Of a stretch of 64,000 nt of DNA, positions 35,659 to 47,394 are shown piece by piece; position 1 is the stretch's first letter, and every line of letters starts with the position of its first letter. The notes below the pieces were generated by a model that was not told the origin of the DNA, did no database searches, and was given only the letters and a program-made list of their open reading frames with translations. Both the position numbers and the translations under genes were made by a program. The DNA is from Mercenaria mercenaria (Eukaryota; Mollusca; Bivalvia; Venerida; Veneridae), in contig NC_069368.1 of assembly GCF_021730395.1 (NCBI RefSeq), forward strand, positions 62,501,501 through 62,565,500. The letters run 5' to 3'.

Positions 35659-38600
35659 TTTGAGATTCAGGGAACCCGGGTCTTGCGCACGAACCCTTGT
35701 CTTTCGTCCCCACATTTATGCATAGTTACTTTTTGTTTGTTTTTACCTGTGTTTCACATTCATGCCAAGTTATTTTTAAAATCCATTAATTTGGATGACA
35801 AAGATATGGAAACCCGGGTACGAAAAAATTCGGACGACCCCACGCCAAAAACTGTTTAAAAAATAATGCCTCCCTTTGGGGGCAAAAAAAAGAGGAAAAT
35901 GTTTCAAAAAAAACCTAAACCAAGGGGGGACAAGGAAAAAATGCCGACACCGATGCAGAGGTGAGTGGATAGCTCTCCATAAACTTCGTATAGTCCAGCT
36001 AAAAACATGTGAACAAAGGTACAATTTTGAAGATTTAAAAATTGCTGCATGGTAAAATGTACTCAAACGTTGCATACATTTTGAGGCACATATTTACAAC
36101 ATATTGAAGTTGAAAATATCATGATAAAATGTAATTTATGAAACAAGGATATATATTTGTTTATACAGCAACTTATTTCCAATCTGGAAAAAAACATGAA
36201 ATTGCCCATAACTGAGTATCAATCCAACTAAATTGAAAATTCTGCAGCAAGTTAACACTGGATGACAAACGATGGATGCAGCATCATCCCATTGGCTAAC
36301 GTAAGACTTTGGTTCAGATGAGTTTAAAAAAAAAGATAGAAAATTTATATAACATTGCAAAAAAAGAATGAAATATTACCTTGGCACGAAAGACGGTAAC
36401 CAACATGTCCTTCCACTCATTCAGTTGACTTTTGGACATCTGAACTGCTGGTCTGCACTGCCTCATTAGACGAACTTTGTCCATGAAGTTCAGGGGTCTT
36501 TTCCTTTCATGTAGTAAGGCATTGTGCTGATAGCCGATGGCAAGTGCTGCTGTCAATGGCAAGGGCTTATACAAGTTTACCTTGACTGTGTGGCTTGTCA
36601 ACAACCCTTTCAGGAACAAGGACTGCAAGGCCTGACGGGTGTGGTTGCCCCCTAAAACTTCAACGGTGGCTGTGTCTTCTTCTGCCAAACTGTCTGTTTG
36701 TACTTGATCAGACGTCAACATACCAATCAGTATAACAAGTTGCCCACAGTCCTGATCCTGGAATGACTCTGTGAGGGATCCTACATGATCATGATGTAGC
36801 ATTCTTGTAGCTCTGGATGGGTGTGGTGCTGTCAGATTGTTAACATGCACATCAAATGTACCTGCAAAAATAAATTTATCAAATGTAATCAAATAATAAG
36901 TAAAACAAAATTTATATCAAGTAGAACAAGTATCTGTACAGCTCAGGCTAGTTTATCAATACATGACGCCTGTGTCAGATTTGACAGAGATCAGTTTTCT
37001 CAAATACTAAGGATCAAATATATGTTCTCATTCAGTCTAGTCAAGTTTACAGTTTATTATAACATCTATATAAATTGTGAAAAATAAATGAAGTAAATAA
37101 CATAAGGAAGACGAGATAATCTTCCATTGAATGAATTATACAGGCAGTTGGATGCTAAATCTAGCTCTGCATCTACACTGTTCAATGAGCATTATGTGGG
37201 TTCGACCCTAAAAGGCCATTAAAAATATATTCATAGAATAGATTTTCTAAAAGAAAGCAGATTTGTGTGGTTGATTAAAATAACATTAATGCTTTCAGCA
37301 TGTTTCAGCTAAGGAAATTAGTGTTAACTAAAACCTAATTTACCTCAGCAGAAAACCAAACAATATTTTGTCATTGTCATGGATTTAAATACAACTATTA
37401 CTATTAAAATATAATAAAATACCTAGGAAGCTCTCCCTCAATATCTTGTCTTGAAGTCCTGAAAAGTTAAAGTCTGCATTAAGACATATTGGAGGTAAAT
37501 TGTTTCAATCATAAATAGTTAAAAGCTGGAGCCTTTCTGCACTGAAACCTAATATGAAGCAGAAATTCAGTTCCAAACCTGAAGTTTAATCTGTACAATA
37601 ACTATTATCTACTTATCATACACAGTTATTATGTGTAAATTCATCTAAACCAAAATGAAGCTAGTACATGTACTTGACATCCACTCATAAATACAAGAAG
37701 ACATCAGACTTTCTGGCAAGATTAAAATACTGCAGTGCTCATCCTTCAATAGAATGTGATTTTAATAAATTCAATGAAAAAGGTGCCATGAAATAGAGTT
37801 GCCTCCTCCTTTTTACAGACTGGGGTAATGATGGTCAACAAGTATGCAAAATGTGAAAGCAATATCTCAACGGACTTTGAAAATATTTGGGGCAGTACGT
37901 AAACTTTAACATTTGTGTGACGCTCACACCGACACTGGGACTAGCAGGACAGCTCCCTTATTCTTCGAATAGTCAGGCTTAAAACTTACTAAGTACCTCA
38001 ATAGTATACACTTTATATTTCAACAGGACAATTATAATCAATTACCTGCAACACCATTTTCTTCCTTCTTCTCTGAACGACTAGCACATTCCATAACTGA
38101 AACTGTAAAGTAAAAAACACATAACTATAGATTGCGATAAGATACAAATCTCCCATCACCTCCTACTTTCAAAGTATTATAAAAAGACTTTTGTTTTTTT
38201 TTTTCAGAGAAAGATAAAAGTATCTTTCACAGAGTGAACATAAGATGCCATATTCCTAAAAAGTAGTGTTATCACATGTGAAAATACAAGAAATGATGTT
38301 CATGACTTAACACCATTTTGATCTTACATGTAAATACATTCTCGTGTTTAATTTACTCATTTTTCAGTTTCTAACAAGTGAAAAGTATTTTTCTTATGCA
38401 AAGATACCTGATACACACTTTATAACTTTTCTAATTCCAAACTTTGCTTTTTGCCATTAAAATATTTTTAAACAAATGTCAAAGGCAATGATTTGACACA
38501 ATGTTAACTCATATGCATTATTTCATTGCATATCATAATGACATAAGCAAAGCAATTAATTTCAACCTGTGATTTCGAGGAAAAATTTAGACAGATTCCA

Positions 38601-41600
38601 TACACTCAAATCTGTAAGTACATACAACTTAACATATGTAAATCTTAAGATATTTACAGACTATTTGTTAATATACAATTTTGGTAGAAGTGTGTACATT
38701 ATTATCAACCATGCCATTAAATAGGTAAAAGAAATATGAATAATATATCGTTAATTCCATGCAAAGTATACCCTTCTCTTAAAAAAGTTAAAAAAACTTG
38801 AGACAAAAAAATCCCACTTTGTTAGTTTTTTTATGCCAAAGAACTATCAATCATTACAGAATTGTCCTTATTTTATAGATGCAAATAAACTGATGTTTTT
38901 ACATGTCCTTCGAAATAATTCACTTGGGCTGCACCCTCGTGAAAATATTATGCCAGGCCTTTAAGTTAAATAAATTTTTATGTTTTTTTGTTTTTTTTCA
39001 AAATTTGGTTACTTTTCTTCACAAAATACCTAATACCATTTTTAGTATGAATTACAATACTGGTATGTTTTTTTTTTTTTTTCAAAGTGAAAGCTAGTAC
39101 AAAATGTACTAAATGTGTTGCATAAAGTTTGTACATACCACCATCAGAGTCTGTGCTGCTAGACTGATGACCAGAGCTGCTATATCCTGAAAAAAAAAGA
39201 GTGGAACTATATATAACCAGTAACACAAAAGTGGATTTCTAAATATTGAATTAATACATTGGTTTCTTCATTTAAAATTTTAGAAGAAACTTTTTACTGT
39301 TCTCAATTAGGACAAAAGTTACAATAATAACAATTAAACTTGTCTCTATTCAACTTTAATTTTATTAAATGAAATACTAAAGTAGGTTTAAAACTGTAAT
39401 AAGAACAGTTTTTATTACAAATCTCATTCTTCAAATATTAGAAGCTGACTTTTTAGACACTCTGCACCAAACTTCTGGCTAGATTCAATTGAAGTCCAAT
39501 TTTTGCCATTCAAACTGCAGAACATGTGACACTTCCGAATCTGCCTAGGCCAAACTGAAATTTTCTTGTTAAAGTTTTAGTGGTGATATGTAGTTTGTAT
39601 TTTTTTGTTTCTTTTGGGCAATTTATATAATTTATTCTTTCCTTATGGATAGAAAACAGACCATACCATTAAAATTTATATTTTATGAAGGCCCTGTATC
39701 ACTCACCTGTCCTACTGACCTAAAGATCATCAAGATTAACATTCTGACCAAGTTTCATCAAGATATGGTCATAAATGTGGCCTCTTAAGTGTTAACTAGC
39801 TTTTCCTCTGATTTGACCCCGTGACCTAGTTTTTGACCCCACATGGCCCAGATTCAAACTGGACCTAAAGATCATCAAGTTTAACATTCTGACTAAATTT
39901 CATGAAGATACAGTCATAAATGTGGCCTCTACAGTGTTAACAAGCTTTTCCTTTGATTTGACCTGGTGACCTAGTTTTGATCTCAGATGACCCAATATTG
40001 AACTTGTCCATGATTTTATTAAGGGTAAAATTCTGACCAAGTTTCATTGAGATTGGGTCAAAAATTTGACCGCTAGAGTGTTAACAAACTTTTCCTTTGA
40101 TTTGACCTGGTGACATAGTTTTTGACCCCAGATGACTCAATATCAAACTCATTCAAGATTTTATCGAGGGTAACATTCTGACCAAGTTTCATTGAGATTG
40201 GGCCAAAAATGTGACCTCTAGAGTGTTAACAGTCAAATTGTTGACGAAGGACGAATTGACGACGGACGATGGGTGATCACAAAAGCTCACCTTTGAGCAC
40301 TCCGTGCTAAGATGAGCTAAACAAGAGGGCCATGATGGCCCTAAATCGCACCTGTTATCATTGCACTTGAGGACAAGAAGGTCCTCAGAAAAAATATCTA
40401 AGTCCAAAGGACAGGAACAACAAAGGAAAGAAATTTAACCAAAATGAAAAAAAAAATCTTACAAGGTACAGATATATCAAAATACACCTAAAAAATGGAG
40501 GTACCATCCATGTTGTACCATGAAAAAGTGGTCTCGGTTTTTCCCTACGGCCAATATTAAAAAAGTTACTGCAAATAAGCTATTTATATTAACGTAAAAG
40601 GGGAGTAATTAAAAAGAAAATTATTATAAGTGATCAAAAGAAGGATCTGCCAAATAAATCTGTTGACATAAATCAAATTTCAGATCAGTATCTTCATTAG
40701 TTACGGAGATATACCCATTTTAATTTGAAATAAAGGGAGGTAATTTGATATAAAATCAGTCCATAGTTATCTACCCTGATTGGCTCAGTCCAACTAATGA
40801 CAATAATGAAATTTCAAATAAGTCCTATAAGTACTTACTAATATAAATCCATTTTGACTACACTCAGGGGAGGTAATCAGATATAAGATAACTCTGAACC
40901 TACGATTGGATCTGATTTGTCATGGAATCCAAGATTTATTGTTGTTGAAGATATTTTGGAAGTTTGTATCAAATAAAACCATAAATGAAGTCTCTATATG
41001 GCTGCAAAAGCCAAAATAGCCAATTTTGGACCTTTAAGGGGCCATAACTCTGGAACTCATGAAGGAATCTGGCCAGTTCAAGAAAGGAATCAAGATCTTG
41101 TGGTGATACAAGTTGTGTGCAAGTTTGGTTGAAATCAAATCATAAATGGAGTTGCTATTGTTTCAGGGGCCATAACTCTAAAACCCATTATGGGATCTGT
41201 CCATTTCAAGAAAGGAACCAAGATCTTATGGTGATACAAGTTGTGTACAAGTTTGATTAAATTCAAATCATAAATGAAGCTGCTATTGTGCAGACAAGGT
41301 CAAAATAGCTAATTTTGGCCCTTTCAGGGGCCATAACTCTGGAAACCATAAAGGAATCTGGCCAGTTCAAGAAAGAAATCAAGATCTTATAGTGATACAA
41401 GTTGTGTGCAAGTTTGGTAAAAATCAAATCATAAATAAAGTTGCTATTGTGCAGACAAGGTCAAAATAGCTAATTTTGGCCCTTTCAGGGGCCATAACTC
41501 TTGAACCCATGATGGGATCTGGCCAGTTCAAGAAAGGAACCAAGATCTTATGGTGATACAAGTTGTGTGCAAGTTTGGTTAAAATAAAATCATAAATGAA

Positions 41601-44600
41601 ACCACTATCGTGCAGACAAGAAATTGTGGACCGACGACGGACGAAGGGCGATCACAAAAACTCACCCTGTCACTACGTGACAGGTGAGCTAAAAAACTTG
41701 CAAGAACACTGATTTTCTTCTATTACAAATATTTCTTAAGTTCATAAAAAAGATTACAGTTTGGCCTCAGGCGGATCAGGAATTGATCTAGTCAAACTAG
41801 AATTCTAGTACGGTCTAGGCAAATCTGAAATTGGTCAAGACCTATTCCAGACCTGCCAAGATTCCAATTTGGCCTACAACATATACACAGTATAATTTAG
41901 ATACATACTTCTATCATCTTCTGACTCTATTCCACTACTAGACAGATCTTCCCCTGAATCATTGTCCACAGGCGAATTAGACACTGAAAAGAGAAAAGGC
42001 AATTCTGAACTTTATTTCATGATAAAAACAAACCAGGACTCCCATTTAATTTACGAAAAGAATTACAACATTGAAGTAAAATTCTGTACTGGGATCATGA
42101 TGGCAAACAAGTATGCAAAATATGAAAGCAATATCTCAATAGACTTTGAAAACATTTGGGGTGGTACGCAAACTTTAACATTTATTCCAAGTCGAAAAGG
42201 GGCCATAATTCAGTCTAAATGCTTGATACAGTTGCCTCCTCCTTTTCACAGACTGTGATCATGATTGTAAACAAGTATGCAAAATATGAAAGCTATATCT
42301 CAATGGACTTTGAAAATATTTGGGGTGGTACGTGAACTTTAACATTTGTGTGATGCTCATGCCGACGCCGGGGTGTGTAGGATAGCTCCCCTATTCTTCG
42401 AATAGTCAACAGGGGCGGCAAAATCTGATTTTCACTTGCTTGTCCATTTTGTCATTTGCTAGTTTTTACTTGTCTGTATGACAGTTATATAGTAAATTCT
42501 GGTCAAATTTCAATTGTCCGTACAAGATTTGGGACAACCTGGGTGATATGGACAATTGAATGTGCCGCCTCTGGTCAAGCTAAAAATTAGTGACACACTT
42601 TGTATGTATGAGTATAGCAACCTAACTGTTCTTTTTAACTCTTAAGCATGCTGGATCTGGATGATTCTTCCTCTGTAACGATTGTAGTCTAATAAAGATC
42701 TGCACTATTTGCCATACAGTCAGTATCCTTACATTAAGCACCCCATTTAACAGTTAATGGTACTGTCCAAATTAAAAGATGGACATGTTCATTATAGAAA
42801 TTTAGCATAGTTTAGGGTTAATAGCCAGATCCTTATGAAATATTCTAGGGATCAACATTACTTATTTATAATAACTTACTAGGGTGTAAGCTTTATAACT
42901 GTAAAACTTTTGATTTAAAGTATTTACCGTATTTACTCCAACGCTCCACAAACTTTGTTCTAGACACACAGAATGGCTCAACTTTACTCTTCTTCAAAGG
43001 TGTCATACTTCTGCAAACCTCTGAGCCTTCATCATCAAACAGGTCTACACCCAAGGATAACTCTTGCTTACTTGCCAAGATTATCTGAAGATTTTACAAA
43101 CCCTTGTTTAAATGCATTGCCATTAATATGAAAAGGATGGTTCATTAGTGCACAAAATAAATATTTTCAGTCTAACAGTGATCAACATTTGTCACAAAGC
43201 TAAATGATTGTAACGAATGTAGGACGTTTTGGCTAGTGGACGTTTTGGCCTAGGATATTTTGGCTAGACAAGTTTTTGGGGTATAATTTTTTGGCCAAAA
43301 TTAACCTTCATTTCCATAACATGCAAAATATAGGCTGGAATAATATTTCGAAACAGTGAATATTGTGATCTGAGGAAGAAGTTAATATTGGATCATTTAA
43401 ATGGAAATGTCATCAAAAAACAAGAATGTCCTTTTTTCAAAAAATCATTAACAGTGTTACGTTTGTTGTAAATGGTGCATAAGTTCGGCACACTACTTGA
43501 TGAGGTGATTGTTTGACCCAAGTTTGATGAAAATCCTTCAAGGGGTTTAGGAGATATAGAGCGGACACAAAATGGAAGGCTCAAACATTTGACCCTAAGT
43601 TATGACCTTGACCTTGAGCCGGCATGACTGACTCATGGGTTCTGCACATCGTCTTGATGAGGTGATCATTTGACCCAAGTTTTATAAAATTCTTTCATGG
43701 GGTTTAAGAGATATAGAGCGGACACAAAATGGAAGGCTCAAACCTTTGACCTTGAGTTGTGACCTTGACCTTGAGCCGGCATGGCTGACTCATGGGTTCT
43801 GCAAATCGTCTTGATGAGGTGATCATTTGACCCAAGTTTTATAAAATTCCTTCAAGGGGTTTAGGAGATATAGAGCGGACACAAAATGGCAGGCTCAAAC
43901 ATTTGACCTTGAGTTGTGACCTTGACCTTGAACCGACAAGGCTGACTCATGGGTTCTGCACATCGTCCTGATGAGGTGATCATTTGACCCAAGTTTCATG
44001 AAAATCCTTCAAGGGGTTTAGGAGATATGGACCGTACACGATTTTGTTACGGACGGAAGGACGGACGGACAGACGCAGACCATTCCTATAAAATAGAAAT
44101 TATTAATAATAATAATAAAATGAGTTGGTTTTATTTTGTTCAATTATACTTTAACAAATCTTTAGAATAATCTCCAGACCATACTTTGCATGTTTTGGAA
44201 CCACAAATTATTTTGGCCATATTAAACTTCCTCTCAAGAAAATTTGCCTGGCCGTAACATCTATGCCAAAACTTCCATGGCCAAAATGTCCCTCCACTGA
44301 TAGGAACAGTCTCAGATTATAGTATTTCACTTTATCAAAAATTTTAACCAATGGTAATGGCAACTGGGGTGAGAAAAACTAATTAAAACTAAAAATCAAG
44401 TTAAAAGGGGCGTAATTCTAAAGATATTGCAGCAAGGAAATGTACAATGTCACACAGGTACACACGGTGACACTGTCGCTATGTGCTAGTATTCAAAGTC
44501 TTAGTTGAATATCTTTGACAGTGTTCAAGACATTTGACTTTATCATGAAAAAGGGACAGAACTCTGAAAATATTGCTGAAAGAGTAATGTCCCTTGTCAC

Positions 44601-47394
44601 TGAAGTGCATAACTTCACTATATATATGCTAGTATTCTAAGTCTCAGTTAAAAATCAGACTTTTATAGTGATCTAGATATTCGACTTTATCAAAAAATTT
44701 AATCATCTTTTTTAAATTAAAATGGGGAATAACTCAGAAAATGTTGCTGACAGAATAAATTGTCCCTCCCTTGTCATATATTGTGCAGTCACTATGTGCA
44801 GGCGTTCTAAGTTGAATATCTTTGAATGTATCTGCAACACATTTTTATCAAAAAAAAAAACGATGAAAAAATTGTAGAAATCTATATAGTAGCTTGGTAT
44901 ACCGACCACAAAATTTATTATTATCTGCTAAGTCAGTCATTCTATCACTGATTGTTGTATCTTATTTCATTAATTTCTGTTTATATTAATTATAATATGT
45001 CTTTCCTTTCAGCTTTATAAATAAAAGTTGAAATTTGGAGAAAATAAAATCATAAAAGATTGATGAACTTACTTTATAATGTTGTGACAACAATTTAAAT
45101 TTATAAAACACATTGTGTAAAAGGAAAAAAAACATATCATCAAAATGACTCAAAATGAATCAGTTTTCTAAAAATTTCTTTTATATAAAATGAATGCATG
45201 CAAACATATATATGGCCAAACTCATGGAAATAATGAATGAAAACTTTAAAGTAAAACTTTATCAAATGCTAGGGAAATGACATAACATTTTTTTGACATG
45301 AAAGTTGAAACAAATCTGTGAATATTTAGGTGTCATTTTTTTAAAAAATTCACAGTCTTTAATTTAATACAGTTAAACATATTTGAAAGCTACCATAAAG
45401 TGGCGCCCTAAAATGTTGTATATTTATGTGCTATCATATACATATTGAAGTAATGGGCAATAAAATGTATAAAAATCCTTCCTTAAAACAACATAATTAG
45501 TCACTAATTGAGGTGTCAATACCATGCCATAAAACACTTCTACAAACTTCAGGGGACCACAAAGTCACACTCTCAACAGAGTGCCAATATACAAGTGGCC
45601 ATAAAAACCCTAATTGGATCTTAACTGATCATCAGGGGGTCTTTACATTAATCAACACTCTTTGATGTAAGTGACATAACCTTGTTTATTGTATAATTAG
45701 ACCCCTAGTAGGGTTGTATTTTACCCCTTTTTAACAAAAAAAAACAAACTGTCCCTTAAAAATTTTAAAAGTGAATTCAAGAACTTTGTCTTTAGTAATT
45801 AACATAAGGCAAGGTGATCCAGATTTAATTATATATTTGTGCAACTGGCACATTTTTATCATTAGTAGCTGAATTGACACAATAAAGTTTTGGCAACCTA
45901 AATTATGCTCATATTCTACTGTTTTTAAAACTAAAGAGCTACTGTCATAATTAAACATTCTGTTTTCTCATATTCTTGTGGGCCAAAGCGGTTGTAACAG
46001 ATTAACCATTTCATAAACAGCATTTGGGTGTTATTTTGTAGAAAATTCACTTGCCTTTCAGATGGAGTCATAAAATGTGTTTCTGAAATTATCCCATTTA
46101 ATTATTTTGTTACTGTATTTGATAACCACCCTCACCTGCTGAAATGGACCAAGAGTTTACATATTCCCGTGGATTTAGATTTGAGTTTTCATCACAAATA
46201 AGCTGTAGAATTAACAACATTAAAATTACCATTGTGTTATAAAAAGATATTCTGTAGTAAATATATCAAGAAATATTACAATTAATTGCATAATAAATAA
46301 TTTATGGCAAATTTGCTAACACAACCAGAAAAAAAATAAGGATTTTTTTGAAAACTGAGTAAAAAGTAGATAGTTTTGTCAATATGCATTCAAATCACTT
46401 GAAATTTTCAGTGTGGCAGTTTTGTACCATTCCTGTCTAGAAAATAACAAACAGTACATTATTTGACAACTTGAAGGCAAAAAACAAGAATATGAGATAC
46501 CCTGAGAATACGAGAAACAGGGATACTTAAATTTAGAACAACTAAATATTCGTACATATATTTACCTTGAGTATGACAAAACTGATAAATCCCCCTCCCA
46601 ACCGGAGACCAAGAAACTGACAAAGCCGTTCCCCCCTTATCATGTTGAATAAAATCTTAAATCATTGGATATATAACCCTGTCACAGTTATATCTATTGA
46701 CAAATGTTTTTTGCCCCCAGTTGCTTGTGACTATTTTATTATGCCATATTAAGGTGAACCTAGTCCAAATAATTTGACATCAAAAGTGATTCTGAGATAT
46801 ATTTGTGATAGGTCATAATCCCTCCTTTAATTTGTGGAGGAAAGATATTGACCTATACAAAAATTATCACAATATCATGGCTCACGTACAATTAGTTGGA
46901 CTAAGGTGAACCATATGTGTCTGACTCTTTGCTTCTTATATGAATTTCATATATTGAGTTTTTATAAACAGTAACCTCTAATAAAACAGTAAGAATCCAA
47001 AATTTGATTTTAACATATCAAGCCTTGTTAAAAATCTAGTTGTTTTCTGCCAATATGAATCATGCCTTATTTGTGTAACTAATATTATCATTATCACATA
47101 CATTAACAATTACTTTATCGATGTGATTATTTTGTCATGTAATGTGACCCATGATTGGTATCAAATAAAACAATACGGTATTCTATTCTATTCTTACACA
47201 GTAGCTGAAACGTTAATAAAACTGAGTGTAATTTAAACTAGCTCTACATCTATAGTATATAGTCTCTATTCTATTCTTACCTTGATTGTAGTCAACTTCT
47301 TGCCAATCTTCAACGACTTGACCTCACCACGTTCTTCTCCATCTATCATAACGTAGAGCGACCCATCAACCCGTTCAAAACACCAGGAACCCAT
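30873..47394 (-). CDS. Intron-rich gene with a ParB/sulfiredoxin-like domain
   Basis: Read on the minus strand, nine exons join with consensus splice sites and matching phase: 47281-47394 (ATG with an A at -3 and G at +4; MGSWCFERVDGSLYVMIDGE), 46136-46202, 46051-46082, 42928-43084, 41909-41983, 39139-39186, 38046-38102, 37423-37458 and 36380-36861. They total 1068 bases, 356 codons, with no stop. Residues 1-60 are unrecognised. Residues ~60-195 are acidic, Ser-rich and probably disordered. Residues ~196-356 carry the ParB-like domain. Later exons (about 35941-35998, 34614-34689, 34127-34200, 31900-31948, 31464-31547, 30873-30991) are less certain because part crosses a doubtful assembly block. 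Many short exons and intact phases argue for a working host gene. The function is unknown. Confidence 0.72.
30992..31463. other. Intron-like DNA with one weak exon candidate
   Basis: On the minus strand a segment ending at about 31168 before gtattg is open (about 28 codons), but its phase does not fit the flanking exons. Nothing else was seen. Confidence 0.3.
32171..33621 (+). repeat. Dispersed element with about nine ~146 bp tandem units and conserved ends
   Basis: It starts with aacaagaggaccatgatggt and ends with gatcacaaaagcttacacct, gtcactatgtgacagg and tgagctaaaa. Units share gacctactgacctagttttt, gacccagtttcaaacttgac, ctagatatcatcaag and ggtcacaaggtttttct. The end hairpin gtcactatgtgac and the start word recur in elements at 40.3-41.7 and 52.3-53.6 kb. 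Minus-strand frames of 106 codons at 32736-33345 are by-products. Confidence 0.85.
34127..35998 (-). CDS. Poorly resolved middle exons of the ParB-like gene
   Basis: Three exon-like pieces survive in the suspect block. One starts at 35998 after a tttttag acceptor, in the phase left by exon 9, and reads LDYTKFMESYPLTSASVSAF. One at 34614-34689 ends at a perfect gtaagtac donor and reads LKHFFIYLSNYFKILQIFIL. One ends at 34127 before gtaagtaa and reads FPDYEGPKVFNKQ, with two bases left over that fit the next exon. Homopolymer lengths around them look unreliable, so frames inside cannot be trusted. Confidence 0.35.
34140..35935. other. Anomalous block with stretched homopolymers, probably low-quality assembly
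   Basis: Texture changes sharply at both edges. Runs of 4-8 A, T, G or C are everywhere (for example ccccggggtcc, aaaaaaaatttg, ttttggggtt), and a 46-base C run lies at 35613-35658. Recognisable exon words sit inside but frames break at the runs. This looks like consensus error over the 3' part of a real gene. A genuine low-complexity region is less likely. Confidence 0.6.
35613..35658 (+). repeat. Poly-C run of 46 bases
   Basis: An uninterrupted cytosine homopolymer, the longest simple run in the window. The open frame across it (polyproline) is not a credible gene. Confidence 0.9.
36380..36861 (-). CDS. ParB-like domain exon (exon 9 of the minus-strand gene)
   Basis: This 482-base exon runs from acceptor tttttgcag to donor CCAAG|gtaata. 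After a leading RATRML and HVGSLTESF stretch comes VILIGML, then VEVLGGNHTRQALQSLFLKG, then a helical part (ALAIGYQHN ... FMDKVRLMRQC). The order matches the ParB/sulfiredoxin fold: an Arg-containing lead, a helix, a strand, the G-G-x-H/R-R loop after a strand, then a helix that in ParB reads A..eN..R. GGNHTR would replace the GERR loop that binds nucleotide in ParB. Sulfiredoxin itself has a catalytic Cys in a GGCHR motif; here that place is Asn, so peroxiredoxin repair is unlikely. Whether CTP or ATP is bound is inference. Confidence 0.7.
37120..37225 (+). mobile_element. tRNA-derived SINE head, fragment
   Basis: ggcagttggatg at about 37144 resembles an A box and gggttcgaccc at about 37199 resembles a B box, some 50 bases apart, as in a tRNA-derived SINE promoter. 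The two arms do not pair into a full cloverleaf, so a working tRNA is unlikely. It sits in an intron of the ParB-like gene. Confidence 0.35.
37423..39186 (-). CDS. Exons 6-8 of the ParB-like gene
   Basis: Three short exons: 39139-39186 (YSSSGHQSSSTDSDG), 38046-38102 (SVMECASRSEKKENGVA) and 37423-37458 (LQDKILRESFL). All have ag/gt borders, and each ends one base into a codon that the next completes. Low-complexity Ser/Asp content suggests a disordered linker before the ParB-like domain. Confidence 0.65.
37790..37985 (+). repeat. Dispersed repeat fragment, tcttcgaatagtc end (copy 1)
   Basis: It shares caagtatgcaaaatgtgaaa, atatctcaacggactttgaa and the end ctcccttattcttcgaatag with 42.07-42.42 kb. 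Confidence 0.7.
39690..40320 (+). repeat. Dispersed element with ~145 bp tandem units (copy B)
   Basis: About four units marked by tctgaccaagtttcatcaag at ~39740 and later variants at ~39890, ~40030 and ~40177. It ends gatcacaaaagctcaccttt, agcactccgtgct and gatgagctaaa. This is the same family plan as 32.2-33.6 kb, and it abuts the next element directly. Confidence 0.75.
40321..41696 (+). repeat. Dispersed element (copy C), mirrored by a copy at 52.3 kb
   Basis: It begins caagagggccatgatggccc and ends cactacgtgacaggtgagct. Internal units carry caagatcttatggtgataca, caagttgtgtgcaagtttgg and ggggccataactctggaac. Nearly every block recurs in reverse complement in 52313-53562. Confidence 0.8.
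41909..43084 (-). CDS. Exons 4 and 5 of the ParB-like gene (linker region)
   Basis: Exon 42928-43084 reads IILASKQELSLGVDLFDDE ... FCVSRTKFVERWSKY and ends on one base of a Val codon. Exon 41909-41983 completes it and reads SNSPVDNDSGEDLSSSGIE. The first part has a basic, possibly folded segment. The second is acidic and serine-rich with casein kinase 2-like sites. The intron between them carries a dispersed repeat (42.07-42.42 kb). Confidence 0.65.
42070..42420 (+). repeat. Dispersed repeat, tcttcgaatagtc end (copy 2)
   Basis: Two tandem units start with gggatcatgatggcaaacaa and gtgatcatgattgtaaacaa. The end is gctcccctattcttcgaata, as at 37.97 kb. The plus-strand frame 41962-42258 crosses from coding exon antisense into this repeat and is not a gene. 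Confidence 0.7.
43480..44095 (+). repeat. Dispersed repeat, four ~151 bp units, ending in ggacggacgg
   Basis: Units share gatgaggtgatcatttgacc, tccttcaaggggtttaggag, atatagagcggacacaaaat and tgaccttgaccttgagcc. The end is acggacggaaggacggacgg. A reverse-oriented copy lies at 54.8-55.6 kb, in an intron of the divergent gene. Confidence 0.85.
44395..44830 (+). repeat. Diverged tandem units of ~140-160 bp
   Basis: Three units with gactttatcaaaaatttt, gggg(c/a)ataactc-like text, aatattgctg(a/c) and gcataacttcactat/gtcactatgtgc-type blocks. A decayed relative of the other dispersed arrays. Confidence 0.5.
45100..45960 (+). repeat. Diverged dispersed repeat (copy 1)
   Basis: It shares aatgaatcagtttt, gctaccataaa, ttccttaaaacaacataat, tgagtgccaatatacaag-like text, gatcttaactgatcat and taccc/aaccctactaag-like blocks, in the same order and orientation, with 51480-52240. 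The two copies are in introns of the two divergent genes. No coding capacity was recognised. Confidence 0.65.
46051..46202 (-). CDS. Exons 2 and 3 of the ParB-like gene
   Basis: Exon 46136-46202 (67 bases, LICDENSNLNPREYVNSWSI) ends one base into a codon. The 32-base micro-exon 46051-46082 (acceptor aatttcag, donor CAA|gtgaat) supplies the other two bases and reads THFMTPSERQ. Without the micro-exon, joining exon 2 to exon 4 hits a stop at once, so phase supports it. The intron between them is only 53 bases, very short for an animal, which lowers confidence slightly. Confidence 0.6.
46203..47280. other. Intron 1 of the ParB-like gene
   Basis: AT-rich, with no recognised repeat or embedded gene. 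It begins after donor AAG|gtaaga at 47280 and ends at acceptor tctacag. Confidence 0.5.

Noticed and set aside
35536-35859. 107-codon frame with polyproline
   Set aside because: The frame depends on a 46-base C run inside a block of doubtful quality.
36136-36360. 74-codon minus frame after the ParB-like exon
   Set aside because: It lies in the intron after a good donor and has no acceptor or similarity.
36380-36861. Sulfiredoxin enzyme
   Set aside because: The GGCHR catalytic Cys is replaced (GGNHTR), and the gene is much longer than sulfiredoxin.
37144-37212. tRNA gene
   Set aside because: A-box- and B-box-like words are present, but no cloverleaf pairing was found; better explained as a SINE head.
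41962-42258. 98-codon plus frame as a gene
   Set aside because: It is antisense to a supported exon at its start and runs into a dispersed repeat.
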